Shown here: piece by piece, positions 1 through 8,924 of the stretch | Layout: the number at the start of each line of letters is the position of its first letter | How positions within the stretch are numbered: the stretch's first letter is position 1 | Source of the DNA: Trachelipus rathkii | Taxonomy: Eukaryota > Arthropoda > Malacostraca > Isopoda > Trachelipodidae | NCBI GenBank assembly: GCA_015478945.1 | Contig: JABUQX010014751.1 | Span: 17,501 to 27,744, forward strand | DNA length: 10,244 bases | Reading direction: 5' to 3' | Translations under genes and position numbers: made by a program | The notes under the pieces: generated by a model | Seen by the model: the letters and a program-made list of their open reading frames with translations, nothing else | The model's database searches: none | Told to the model about the DNA's origin: nothing

Positions 1-455
1 GCTGTTATCGAGCCTTTTTAAAGTTAAAAAAGTCAATTTATTGTTAACCTAAAATGAACAGGTTGATTTTGAAATAGTAAGTGTGACTAGTTCATAGATA
101 GTCTAACTTACCATGAGAAATGGAATTCGGTCGGGATTTCTGTTGATGAGAACCTCAAGTAGTATAATATACATTTGAAGAGAGGTGCATGGACATACAG
201 AGTACCATAATTTATAAGATTTAATTAAATAATTAGTGTTATTAATTCCTAATTTAAATAAAATTGGTCCCTTCTGGTTTATTAAATATAAATTAATATT
301 CAATTCTCGATTTTATCCAGTTTAGTGAGGTGAATATTTCAATTTTATTTCAAGGAAAAAAGGGGACTAGTAATATATGAGATTCCTCCTGGTATTTCAT
401 AATCACAGTCATCTTACCTTTTGCTGAGTAACTTGCTTACTACTACTAATGTACT
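1..455. other. AT-rich unique sequence, no confirmed gene
   Basis: This is non-repetitive, moderately AT-rich DNA before the first TA array. It contains no recognisable RNA gene or protein domain. Consensus-like splice donors (GTAAGT) occur on both strands, at 77-82 (+) and 111-106 (-). The only protein-like stretch is the minus-strand open frame described separately. It could be intron, intergenic DNA or an old dispersed repeat. Confidence 0.6.
106..303 (-). other. possible minus-strand exon or repeat-borne open stretch ending at a splice donor
   Basis: The minus strand is open for about 65 codons here, from a stop near 313 down to a TAG at 103-105. The first half encodes a low-complexity Asn/Ile/Leu-rich peptide typical of AT-rich noise. 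The second half (about 112-205) has balanced composition, including LWYSVCPCTSLQMY and EVLINRNPDRIPFLM. This part ends in CTCATG followed directly by GTAAGT (111-106), a good donor consensus, and the stop falls within the putative intron. That is what a terminal piece of an exon would look like. No acceptor or matching neighbour exon was identified, and I do not recognise the peptide. Chance openness or a fragment of a dispersed repeat is at least as likely. Confidence 0.22.
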
Positions 456-796
456 TATATTAATATATATTAGTATTTTATATTTATAGTATTATATATA
501 TATTATATATATTTATAATATTATATTATAATATTATATATATAATAATATATATTTTATATATATTATATATATTTATTATTTTAATAATAGTGTTATA
601 AATATATATATATTCAATATTATATATATATATACTATATTATATATATAATATTATATAATTTTAATATTAAATATTATAATATTACATATTAATTAAT
701 TATTATTATTAATATTATTATATTATATTATATGTATTATTATATATTTATATATATATATATATTATTATATATATATATATATTATTTATATAG

Positions 797-836
<40 letters not shown>

Positions 837-1324
837 ATATATTATTACAGATAGTAATAAATATTATATTGATTTATTCAGTTTATGTAAATAATATTTT
901 TGTATCATAAATTAATTTATATATTAATATTATTATATATATATATTATATATATATTATATATAATATATTCTATATATAATTATATAATATATATTAC
1001 TATATTTATAATATATATATATAATTATTATATAATATAAATATAATTATAATAATATTATATATTTTATATTATATATTATATATATATTTTTATTTTT
1101 TCTATATTAATTTTATAGATATATATTTAAATTTATTTATTAAATTTTTTTCTATTATTATAATTTATTATATATTAATATATTAAAAATATATAAATAT
1201 ATTTATATAATTATTATATATTATATATTCATATTATTATTATAAATATATATATATTAATATTATTAATATTATATTAATATATATATAATTAATATAT
1301 TAATATATATATATATATTATATA
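456..1324. repeat. TA-rich simple-sequence block
   Basis: Almost pure A/T made of irregular TATATA, ATTATA and AATATT runs with no fixed repeat unit. A slightly less monotonous patch lies at about 846-925. No open frame here is meaningful. The right edge meets the purine tract abruptly at about 1321. Such blocks form cruciforms easily and are error-prone in assembly, so the exact length should not be trusted. Confidence 0.92.
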
Positions 1325-1570
1325 AAGAGAGAGAAAGAGGGAGAGGAGAAGAGAGAGAGAGAATAGAGAGAGAGAGAGAGAGAGAAGGGCGAGAGTGACG
1401 AGAAAGGATGAATAGAGGAGAGAAGGTCTAGAGATAGCAGAATAATGACAAAACCGTGATACTGAGTGTGAGGGAGAGAGATGAGAAATGATATATGATC
1501 GGAGAGAAGAGAGAGATGATAGATAAGAGAGAGAGAGATGAGAAGAAGAGAGAGAGAGAAGATGAGATAA
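1321..1570 (+). repeat. (GA)n-rich polypurine tract
   Basis: About 250 bases consist almost entirely of A and G on the plus strand, built from GA dinucleotides with GAGAGG, GAGAAG and GATGAGA variants. It is purest at 1325-1385 and 1500-1563. A degenerate middle (about 1420-1500) contains some C and T. The tract starts directly where the TA block ends. Long homopurine-homopyrimidine runs can adopt triplex (H-DNA) structure and bind GAGA-type factors, but nothing here proves a function. It most likely grew by slippage and then mutated. Confidence 0.93.
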
Positions 1571-1774
1571 TTAATTTTCTATAAAATTTTTCGGACATAT
1601 TACTGTAAAACCTTATTTTTATATACTTGTCACTATACCGTTACTCGCAGGTTTACAATATTTCACCAAAAGTTAAAAATTCCACTTACTTCTCGAAAGT
1701 GTTACGGTTATATGTAGATGATTATCATTGCTATAAACTATGAAAAGTTTAAATATCCAGGTTCCACCCTTCTT
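1571..1774. other. unique flank downstream of the minus-strand relic
   Basis: This is ordinary AT-rich sequence between the purine tract and the broken minus-strand frame. Past the TAA at 1777-1775 the same minus frame stays open for about 33 further codons (including GGTWIFKLFIVYSND). It may therefore belong to the relic beyond a second stop, or be its 3' untranslated part. No repeat or RNA structure stands out. Confidence 0.4.
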
Positions 1775-2208
1775 TTAGTTTAGATAGGGTTGAGGCTGAA
1801 AGCTAAGGACTTTTAAACTGTAAGTACTTCCTGACTCCTTTGTACACTCTTTCTTCTGGTCATTAAAATATAATGGCGCCACAATCTCTTTCCAGTATTT
1901 TTCGAGTGAATTGAACTCTCGCATTCCATCCATCACTGCGTCTCTTGTAACACAGAGTGCCTTTGCTGACACTTAAAATTATATGTTGAATATTTGAAGC
2001 CTATGGCTTCCTCCTTCTTCAAGTCACATTTGCTGGTGGTAACATCATTTGCCTCGTCTGCTTTTCCCTTTGTATTACAGCTTGCTCTCAATTAAGACTC
2101 ACGTCTGCGCCCACCTGAGGGAATTGCTGTTATCAGATTGGGTTTGGTATTACCTCTTTGTTTGTTTTTTATCCTCGTTGAATAAGAGACCCTGCCACTG
2201 AGAGTGCA
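1775..2208 (-). pseudogene. broken minus-strand coding relic, product unknown
   Basis: Read on the minus strand from 2208, the frame is protein-like for 38 codons. It includes RIKNKQRGNTKPNLITAIPS, then GGRRRES and a TAA at 2094-2092. The same frame then stays open for 40 more codons (2091-1972), including KADEANDVTTSKCDLKKEE and GFKYSTYNFK. At 1972 the sense continues in the overlapping frame, consistent with loss of a single base, with SAKALCVTRDAVMDGMREF and EKYWKEIVAPLYF, to a TAA at 1777-1775. The composition is balanced and charged, unlike the Ile/Asn/Tyr/Lys noise of nearby AT-rich frames. This indicates a formerly coding sequence of at least 140 codons with one stop and one frameshift. 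Alternatively, splicing could skip the stop: a GTGAGT donor consensus lies on the minus strand at 2103-2098, just after the GGRRR codons. The upstream end runs into a TA array. I do not recognise the protein; a transposon or retrocopied gene fragment is the likeliest source. Confidence 0.5.
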
Positions 2209-2216
2209 TTAATATT

Positions 2217-2372
2217 AGTATAATGATATATATATATTATATATATTATCTATTATATTATTTATATATATTATATTAATAATATAATATATAATATATA
2301 TATTAATATATTATTAAATATATATATTAATATTATATAATATATATATTTAATATAACGGTATTATATATA
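2217..2372. repeat. TA-rich simple-sequence block
   Basis: Irregular TATA/ATTA/AATATT sequence with virtually no G or C. It abuts the upstream end of the minus-strand relic and therefore truncates it or forms its intron. No other content is visible. Confidence 0.88.
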
Positions 2373-2486
2373 TATGCCACCATCTCTATGACAGGGTCTA
2401 TTTCGATGGAAGGAATCAAAATTTATTTTTAAATTTTCTTTGCAAACCATTTTCGCTTGCAATTTTAATAATTCATTATTGTATTT
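2364..2486 (-). other. higher-complexity island with a 41-codon minus-strand open frame
   Basis: A roughly 110-base island of mixed composition sits between two TA arrays. On the minus strand it is open from 2486 to a TAA at 2366-2364. The internal peptide has balanced composition, with KLQAKMVCKENLK followed by FDSFHRNRPCHRDGG. It has the same orientation as the larger broken frame at 1775-2208, so it might be another exon or another piece of the same decayed unit. A frame this short can be open by chance. I do not recognise the peptide. Confidence 0.25.
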
Positions 2487-2489
2487 TTA

Positions 2490-3152
2490 TATATTAATAT
2501 TATATTATAATATGAATATATATATATCATATATATATTATATATATATATTAAATATATATATATATATAATATAATATATATATAATATATTATATAA
2601 TATTAATATTATATTGAATATCTTATTTAAGTAGTAACATACATTTATTAAATAACATTATATATATTATATAATTTAATATTATATAATAATTATATAA
2701 ATATAAATTACATATACATTAAATATTTATATAAGAAATAAAAATTAAATATAAATAAATAAATAAATAAATAAATAGTAATAAAGTAATCTATATATAT
2801 ATATTATCTAATATGAAAATAAAAGTAATACTTTCTTTAATATATATATATATATAATATATATTATTATATATATTATTATAATATGATAATATATATA
2901 CATACTATATATTTAATATTTATAATATATATATATATATTATTTAATATATTAATTAATATATATATATATTATTATTTAATCTATCTATATATATATA
3001 TATTTTAATATATATATATAAATATGTTTTTATATATAATATATATATATATTATATGTATAATATAATATATATTATAGTATATATATACATATTATAT
3101 AAATATATATTATATATATATAATTATATATATATATAATATATTAATATAT
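2490..3152. repeat. TA-rich simple-sequence block
   Basis: Irregular TA/ATT/AAT sequence with a slightly more varied patch at 2620-2660 and an embedded ATAA tetranucleotide tract at 2751-2774. No gene or motif beyond low complexity is visible. Confidence 0.9.
2751..2774 (+). repeat. (ATAA)6 microsatellite
   Basis: Six perfect consecutive ATAA units followed by a partial one. This is the only clean tetranucleotide tandem in the left half. Such A-rich tails also occur at the 3' ends of some LINE and SINE copies, but no recognisable element body precedes it. Confidence 0.9.
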
Positions 3153-3195
3153 CTATGCCTACCCAGGAAAATCATACTAGCTACGCCACTTGAAT
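3153..3195. other. small unique island in a TA array
   Basis: About 43 bases of normal complexity, including the GCCTACCCAGG and GCTACGCCAC segments, are isolated within more than 1.8 kb of TA-rich DNA. The minus strand reads openly (SSGVASMIFLGRHRY), in the same orientation as the other islands. It is too short to be meaningful alone. It may be a surviving fragment of a unique sequence or dispersed repeat invaded by TA expansion. Confidence 0.4.
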
Positions 3196-4390
3196 ATTTA
3201 TATTAATTATATAATATATATTATTTATATAAATATATATTATATTTATATATTATATTATAATATATTTATATTTTATATATATATACATATAATTGAT
3301 ATATATATAATATAATATTATATATATATTATATAATAATATTAAAAATATATAATATATTATATTTATTATATTTTAATATATATATATATTATATAAT
3401 ATTATATATATACAATTTAAATAATAATAGATATATATATATTATATATATATATATATATTATACTAATATTTATATTTAATTATATATATATATATAT
3501 ATTAATATATATTATATATTAATATATATACTATATATATATGTATATCATATTTATATATTATAACTTATATTATATTATATATTTTAGATAATAATAT
3601 TATAATATATATATTATATTATATTATATTAAATTATATTATAATTAATATATATATATTATTATATATATATAAATTATAATAATATAATAATAATATT
3701 TATATATTATATATTATAATTATATATATTATATAAAATAATATATATTATATATATTTAAATATGATAATATATGTATATATATATATAATTATTAATA
3801 TTAAATATATTAATTTATAATTATATATATAATATTTAATATATAATATATATTATATATATATTATATATTATAATAATTATTAATATATAAATATAAT
3901 TATATATTAATATTATATATATATTATATAATATATATTATATATATTAATATATATTACTATTATATGTATTATATTATATATATATTAAATAGGAAAT
4001 ATCTATATATAAATATATAATATATTTATATATATATAATTTAATTATATATATATTATATAATTATTAATTAATTATATATAGATATTATATTATTTAT
4101 ATTATATAATATATTTATATATTTATAATATAGATATATATATTTATATATATTGATATATAATAAATATATATAGATATTATTAATTATATATATATAT
4201 ATATATAATATTATATGCATATATTATATATACTATTATATATATTTAATTTATTATATATATATATATATATAATATAATTATAATATTTATATATTAT
4301 TATATATATATAATATAGATATAATATATATTATATATATATATACTATTATAATATATTAATTAATATATATTAAATATTAATTTATAA
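3196..4390. repeat. long TA-rich simple-sequence block
   Basis: Nearly 1.2 kb of almost pure A/T built from TATATA, ATTATA and TTAATATA strings without a fixed period. G and C occur only as isolated bases. No coding, RNA or regulatory feature can be supported. The true length is uncertain because such DNA is hard to sequence and assemble. Confidence 0.93.
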
Positions 4391-4571
4391 TTATTCACCC
4401 CAAAATGGTAGATGAATAAGCCCCCGTTGGGGTAAATTGTAAGAGCCAGAGTTATGATCTTTGTTGCGAGGTAATTTATCTCAAAACACTATTTAATTAC
4501 AAAACAATGCTTTTAGAAATTTACTTTTTTTTATTTTTTGGTATATGTGTTGTGTTTATTAATACCTTTGT
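4391..4571. other. unique island with a perfect inverted repeat and a short minus-strand open frame
   Basis: This is a normal-complexity island between two AT blocks. ACCCCAA at 4397-4403 and TTGGGGT at 4427-4433 form a perfect 7-base inverted repeat with a 23-base loop. On the minus strand 4480-4394 is open for 29 codons, including KLPRNKDHNSGSYNL and PQRGLIHLPFWGE, which are protein-like in composition. After about 4490 the sequence becomes AT/T-rich. It looks like a piece of a dispersed repeat or exon; the identity is unknown. Confidence 0.4.
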
Positions 4572-4735
4572 AGAGTACTATATATTATATTATATTATGA
4601 TTATATAACCAATATATTCAATAATGATATATCCAATAAAAATATATAATATCTCATATATATATTATATTATATATATAATATTATAATATATTATATT
4701 GTTATTATTTTATATATATTATTATTTATTATTAT
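4572..4735. repeat. TA-rich simple-sequence block
   Basis: Irregular TATATTA sequence, similar to the blocks to the left. It grades into the T-rich ATT/TTA region that follows. Confidence 0.85.
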
Positions 4736-6540
4736 TATTATTTGTATTTTATTATTGATTATTATTATTATTATTCATTTTATATTAGATTATTATTTAA
4801 TAATATTAACTCATTATTTTAATAGTCAATTTAATATTATAATTTATTAGCCCTTTTTACTTTTTAATTTTTTTACTTTATTTTTTATATTAATGATTAC
4901 AAGGTAGATAAGTATTACTCTTTTCATTATCTATTATTTTTCTTACTTATATGCTTAAATTTGTAGTAGTAGTTTTTTCATTATTATTTATTAATGTCAC
5001 TTTTTTTTAACATAATATTTATTTTCATCATAATCCAGCTTCATTTATTTTTACTTTTATATTTTTATTTTTATTTATTATTCTTAATATAATATTAAAT
5101 TATGTTAATATTATTAGAATTGAGCTTGTTATTGGTAATTTAGAAACATTATCCATACTGTCTTTTATTCGCGTCAAGATTTTTAATTATATTGATAATA
5201 TATATATTATAATTAAATAATATATATATTATTATTATTATTAATTTCTATATTTACTATTATTTTCTAATTATTATTATATATTACTTATCTTATTTTA
5301 TTTTATTATTAATTATACCTTATATATGAATTTATAAATTATAAATTATAATTATATTATAATTATAATTTTATAATTATAATTATAATTATATATATAG
5401 TAATTTTTAAATTATATTTATAGATTTGTGTAATATTATTTATAATTTAATATTATTATTATATTTTATTATATTTATAATTATTTTTAATTATTTTATT
5501 TATGTTTAATATGATTGTTTTAACATTATTAGAACTTTTTATTTATATATGATTACGTAAAAATTAACGTATAAATTCTATATTATTTAATTATAAGTAT
5601 AATTATTAAATAAATTAAATTTTAAACATATTAAACTTTATTATATTTATTATTATTATTATTATTATTTTTAATTATTATTATTATATTTTTATTATTA
5701 TTATTTTATTTATTATATTATTATCATAATAAAATTTTTATTATTAAAATTCTGTAATTTATATAAAATTTTGTTACTAATATTATTAATTATTTTTAAG
5801 TATTTTATTATATTATATTATATTATTATTTATTATTTGTATTTTTAATATTGTTTTATGTATAATTATATTATATTAATATATTAATTATATTTTATAT
5901 TTATAATGTTGTGTGTTTATATAATTTATAATGTTGTGAATAATTATAATTTTAGTATAAATTATAATATAATTTTGAATATGAATTATTTTATATTAAT
6001 TTTAGTAAATTATAATTATAATTATAATATAATAAAAGGGAATATTTATTTACATTTAAACATTATCCTTGAAAAGGTTCTAGTTTTTCATAGTAAAAAT
6101 TTAAATTTAAAATTATTATAGCTAAATAAATTATATAATTATATTGATATATAATATTTTATAATTATAATATATATTATAAAAATTTTTATTAAATTTT
6201 TATGATTGTATGAGTTATGTATTTATTTAAAATAATTTATTGTAATGTATTTATTTAATTGGGTGGTTTTGTGTTTTTATATTATTAAGTTTATTTTTAA
6301 TAATTTTTATTTTTTGTATTATTTTTATTTAATTATTTATTTTATGTTGTTTTTGATGTTATTTATACATAAAAATATTATATTTCTTTTGCCTATTTAT
6401 TTCGAATGTGCGAATGGAATTGTAAATCAGATTTTAGTTCTATTATTTTTATATTAATTTAATTTGATATTATTTTATATGATTTTTATATTTTTTATTA
6501 TTTATTATTATTTGTATATTATTATTACCATTATAATATA
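4736..6540. repeat. T-rich low-complexity region with ATT/TTA trinucleotide runs
   Basis: About 1.8 kb of A/T-dominated sequence differs from the left arrays. The plus strand is T-rich, alternating TA is less frequent, and TTA/ATT triplet runs are common. Examples are at about 4727-4745, 4756-4774 and 5648-5668. AATTATAATT motifs cluster at 5336-5397. Two plus-strand open frames of about 70 codons (5906-6121 and 6245-6457) encode Ile/Asn/Tyr/Phe/Leu-rich peptides without domain signatures and are best explained by the composition. No gene is supported. Confidence 0.8.
5356..5383. repeat. perfect 13-base hairpin in an AATTATAATT cluster
   Basis: The arms are 5356-5368 (ATTATAATTATAA) and 5371-5383 (its exact reverse complement), separated by TT. 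Adjacent copies of AATTATAATT continue on both sides. The stem is entirely A/T and may arise simply from the low complexity. It could extrude as a cruciform. Confidence 0.7.
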
Positions 6541-6625
6541 TATATTTGATGTTAATGAAATTTTAGCTGGTGTAAAATAAAAAACGTGTAATTGAAACTT
6601 TAATAAATATCTATCGTCACTTTCC
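6541..6625. other. transition from low-complexity to unique sequence
   Basis: Base composition becomes normal for the window here. On the minus strand one frame (6720-6508) stays open through this stretch (ARSITVCEESDDRYLLKF lies across about 6597-6650). It could be the continuation of the neighbouring minus-strand frame after a frameshift. Otherwise nothing is recognised. Confidence 0.35.
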
Positions 6626-6901
6626 TCACAAACAGTAATAGATCTGGCTTTGTAAAGAATTGAGACAAGAGTCTCCAGAAGGGTACACAATAATTGTTCG
6701 CTTGGCCAGAACATCTGCAATTACTTGAGCAGATCTCTTACTCGTGATGTGATGATTCTTAGAGATAGATTTTCTTATTCCAATTAAGTAATTTTCCGAC
6801 TACGAGGGAACTTGAGTAGACCTATTAATAGTGAGGTCACTTGAACTTGGTAATGAAAGTTTTGGGTTATATTCCCACTTTTGGTAGAAAAGTGAATTCA
6901 T
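6626..6901 (-). pseudogene. unrecognised minus-strand ORF with one internal TAG
   Basis: An ATG at 6901-6899 follows several in-frame stops. The frame then runs 92 codons to a TGA at 6628-6626, interrupted only by a TAG at codon 34. The first part begins MNSLFYQKWEYNPKLSLPS and ends STQVPS before the TAG. The second part contains SENYLIGIRKSISKNHHITS and then AQVIADVLAKRTIIVYPSGD. Composition is balanced, and one stop in about 90 codons is fewer than expected for DNA this AT-rich. No domain, signal peptide or membrane segment is evident, and I do not recognise the family. A neighbouring minus frame offers another protein-like continuation from about 6650 downstream, so a frameshift near the end is possible. 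It may be a decayed gene or transposon ORF, or an exon with a mutation or sequencing error; chance is not excluded. Confidence 0.38.
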
Positions 6902-8040
6902 AATAATTTATATAATATTTGTACAAATACACTAACAATACTTGAAATTTCCAGATTTTAAGAACGCCATTTTTAATGGCTTAAAGGAAGTCATCTGTCT
7001 CTGATTGGATGAGATGTTATCAGTATCTGCGGAATGTATGATTGGATAGTTTCTACTAAATATTTAAAGACAAAAAAAGATTTTGTTATCCATATAAAAT
7101 TTGTAAGTACTAACCTTTACATACTTTCAAGCCAAGATGGATGGAAATGAAATTTAAGAATTATCATTTAAAAGTAGTATAAAATAAGATAGCTTATTTA
7201 AATATGGGAAGTTACGTCTCATTCAGTGGAAATAATAATAATAATTATCAAATACTGTGTGGCGTTAGAAGCTCTAAATGTAATATAATTAGATTATTTA
7301 ATAATACGAAATAATATATAGACAAATTAACTTTACAAACGATTTAAACTGTATAATAATTTATATCCTAAAAAACTATTATTAACATTATATGTTAATT
7401 ATAGAAAGTTTCATAGTAATCAATTGGACTATTTTTATTAACATTTATATAGTAGTCATTTATAAAATCAACTTGTTTCAATATTTCACTCACATTGTTA
7501 AATATATATTTTAACCTCGACAGTTTTTACGAAAGAGGATCAGAATAAGCTATGCCTAGCATATAGACATAGAGATTTTTAATATATTACTAACCTTTTA
7601 AATACATTTTGTAAATTCTTCGAAGAGGAAAGTTTGCTTTATCAAGATGTATGAATATAACACATTTAGAATAGATAATAAATATCCCTGGACCTAAAAG
7701 GATATCTATATCTACCAATGCATCTCAATAAAATTTAGATTAAAGACTATTAGTTGAAAAACTCACATATTATTATGACAATGCTTTTTCAAAGTCTGAA
7801 AAGATATAAGGTAATATTTCCTTCTCAATAGATTTCAAAATATTTGCTATAATTAAACTTTCCTATTTGTTTATTAACGCCGAATTTGATCCATTCATCA
7901 TCAGTGATTCTCAAGTAATCTTATAGCCATTTTTGTAATAAATTTGGAGAGAGTTTGAAAACTTATTAAAATGTTAGTTGCAATTTCTATCTTTCACGTG
8001 TTTTATGTTTTCCACATCTTCTGTTATACCTCTCATTTGT
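6902..8040. other. unique AT-rich DNA without a recognised gene
   Basis: Stops are dense in all frames and no protein domain or RNA gene is recognisable. Small structures include a 6-base-arm hairpin GCCATT-TTT-AATGGC at 6966-6980 and two copies of TGATTGGAT at 7002-7010 and 7039-7047. The endonuclease and upstream part of the retrotransposon fossil starting near 8041 would be expected in the right half of this stretch, but I cannot see it. It is either lost by 5' truncation or decayed beyond reading. Confidence 0.5.
7002..7047 (-). promoter_or_regulatory. pair of ATCCAATCA (CCAAT-box-like) repeats
   Basis: TGATTGGAT occurs at 7002-7010 and again at 7039-7047, 37 bases apart. On the minus strand both read ATCCAATCA, containing the CCAAT core. 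They lie about 100 and 140 bases upstream of the ATG of the minus-strand frame that starts at 6901, a usual distance for CCAAT boxes. An AT-rich TATA-like stretch lies at about 6904-6914. Two 9-base copies can occur by chance, and the downstream frame is broken, so promoter function is only a suggestion. Confidence 0.15.
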
Positions 8041-8924
8041 AGGTATAGCATCAGATATATTCTTCAACAGCTCGGTATATTTAGAACCAGTGCATCCTTA
8101 GATTGCCTTAACAAAAATTGTTAGATATTCTTTTTTTAAGTGTGTTTCATTAACAGATTATAGATAATTATAAATTCCATCTATGATTGCAATTTATTTA
8201 GACTCAAAAAGGTGATCTATTTGACCGTCCACTTATCAAAGTTATTGTGAAAAAGCTTAGGGACTCACGGTATCGAGGAATACTTTTAAGGATATTAATA
8301 AATTAGGTGATATACTATTCGGTATACATCTCAGACAACAATCAGTAGATCGGTTATCTAAATGTGAGCTCGTATTTGGTAACGATGTTTGACTAGTGGA
8401 GTTGGTATGGACCCCCAAGGACTTCTCTGGGACCAATACTTATTCTATTAATTATATGTTTAAAATGGTCAATAGTAATGTATAAATATAATTATGTCAA
8501 TTATATTTATTGAATAATTGCGAGATGATACGAAACTTAGTGAAAGCGGCTAATATAATAGTGAGAAAGATTTTAATCAATATACTACCAAAGCTCGATC
8601 TATTAAACAAGATTTGTATAATATTGGTACATAATACATTGATATAGAGTAAATGAAATTAACACCGTAAATTGTAAAAGTTATACTTTTTTGTGATATA
8701 TAATGTTTATATAATGTAAATATAATAATTAGAATACAAAATAATTATAATATCTGACTTATCAAAATGTATTAGTCTCTATAAAGCAAAGGATATTCTA
8801 TGAGTATATTATATTCTATATAGTATTAATTACATTAAGTGAGTAATTATAATTATAAAGTTTAAAGCGATTTATACATGAGACTATATTAAAGGCGGAT
8901 AATTAATATAACTCTTAGGTTTTA
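8041..8924 (+). mobile_element. decayed non-LTR retrotransposon, reverse transcriptase region (CR1/Jockey-like)
   Basis: In life this would be the LINE enzyme that copies element RNA into DNA at a nicked genomic target. Relic signatures occur in family order on the plus strand. QQLGIFRTSASLDCLNK (8065-8115) resembles the QHGFR..RSCLTNLL block. AIYLDSK (8189-8209) then FDR (8220-8228) match the first catalytic Asp block. KLRDSRYRGILLR lies at 8253-8291 and RQQSV at 8333-8347. TSGV (8392-8403) then TSLGPILILL (8421-8450) match SGVPQGTSLGP. GCG plus GATGATACGAAACTT at 8520-8538 gives the ADDTKL catalytic block with one extra base. QDLYNIG is at 8608-8628, and NTVNCKSYTF at 8661-8690 matches the N..KCK block. 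A weak RLY*RR..I match to the C-terminal YRR..DLI motif lies at 8881-8910. Block-to-block spacing is close to intact: about 43 codons from the QHGFR-like to the YLD block and 100 from FD to ADD. Many stops and frame changes make it inactive. No endonuclease domain, 5' end or poly(A)/repeat tail is evident. Confidence 0.82.

Noticed and set aside
1818..1823. GTAAGT donor on the plus strand
   Set aside because: It lies opposite the minus-strand protein-like frame, and no plus-strand coding frame leads into it. A six-base match is common by chance.
2751..2778. ATAA tract as the tail of a LINE or SINE copy
   Set aside because: No element body, promoter boxes or target-site duplication can be seen before it, so it is kept only as a microsatellite.
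5906..6121. 71-codon plus-strand ORF
   Set aside because: The peptide is mostly Asn, Tyr, Ile and Leu generated by AAT/TAT/ATT/TTA codons. It has no domain or regulatory context, and such frames are expected in this composition.
6245..6457. 70-codon hydrophobic plus-strand ORF, considered as a mitochondrial membrane-protein fragment
   Set aside because: It is Phe/Leu/Ile/Tyr-rich because the DNA is T-rich. The FECAN string faintly recalls the ECGF motif of NADH dehydrogenase subunit 3, but the surrounding residues do not match, so it is not annotated.
6508..6720. 70-codon minus-strand ORF starting MQMFWPSEQLL
   Set aside because: It overlaps the longer ATG-started minus frame 6626-6901 in another phase, and its end runs into AT noise. 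Only its middle (about 6597-6650) may matter, as a frameshifted continuation, and this is noted there.
6966..6980. GCCATT-TTT-AATGGC hairpin as a terminator or small RNA
   Set aside because: The six-base stem is too short, there is no T-run or transcript context, and the sequence is eukaryotic.
7081..8040. Endonuclease domain upstream of the RT fossil
   Set aside because: It would be expected here in a full-length element, but no endonuclease motif in any frame was convincing. 5' truncation is common for LINE copies.
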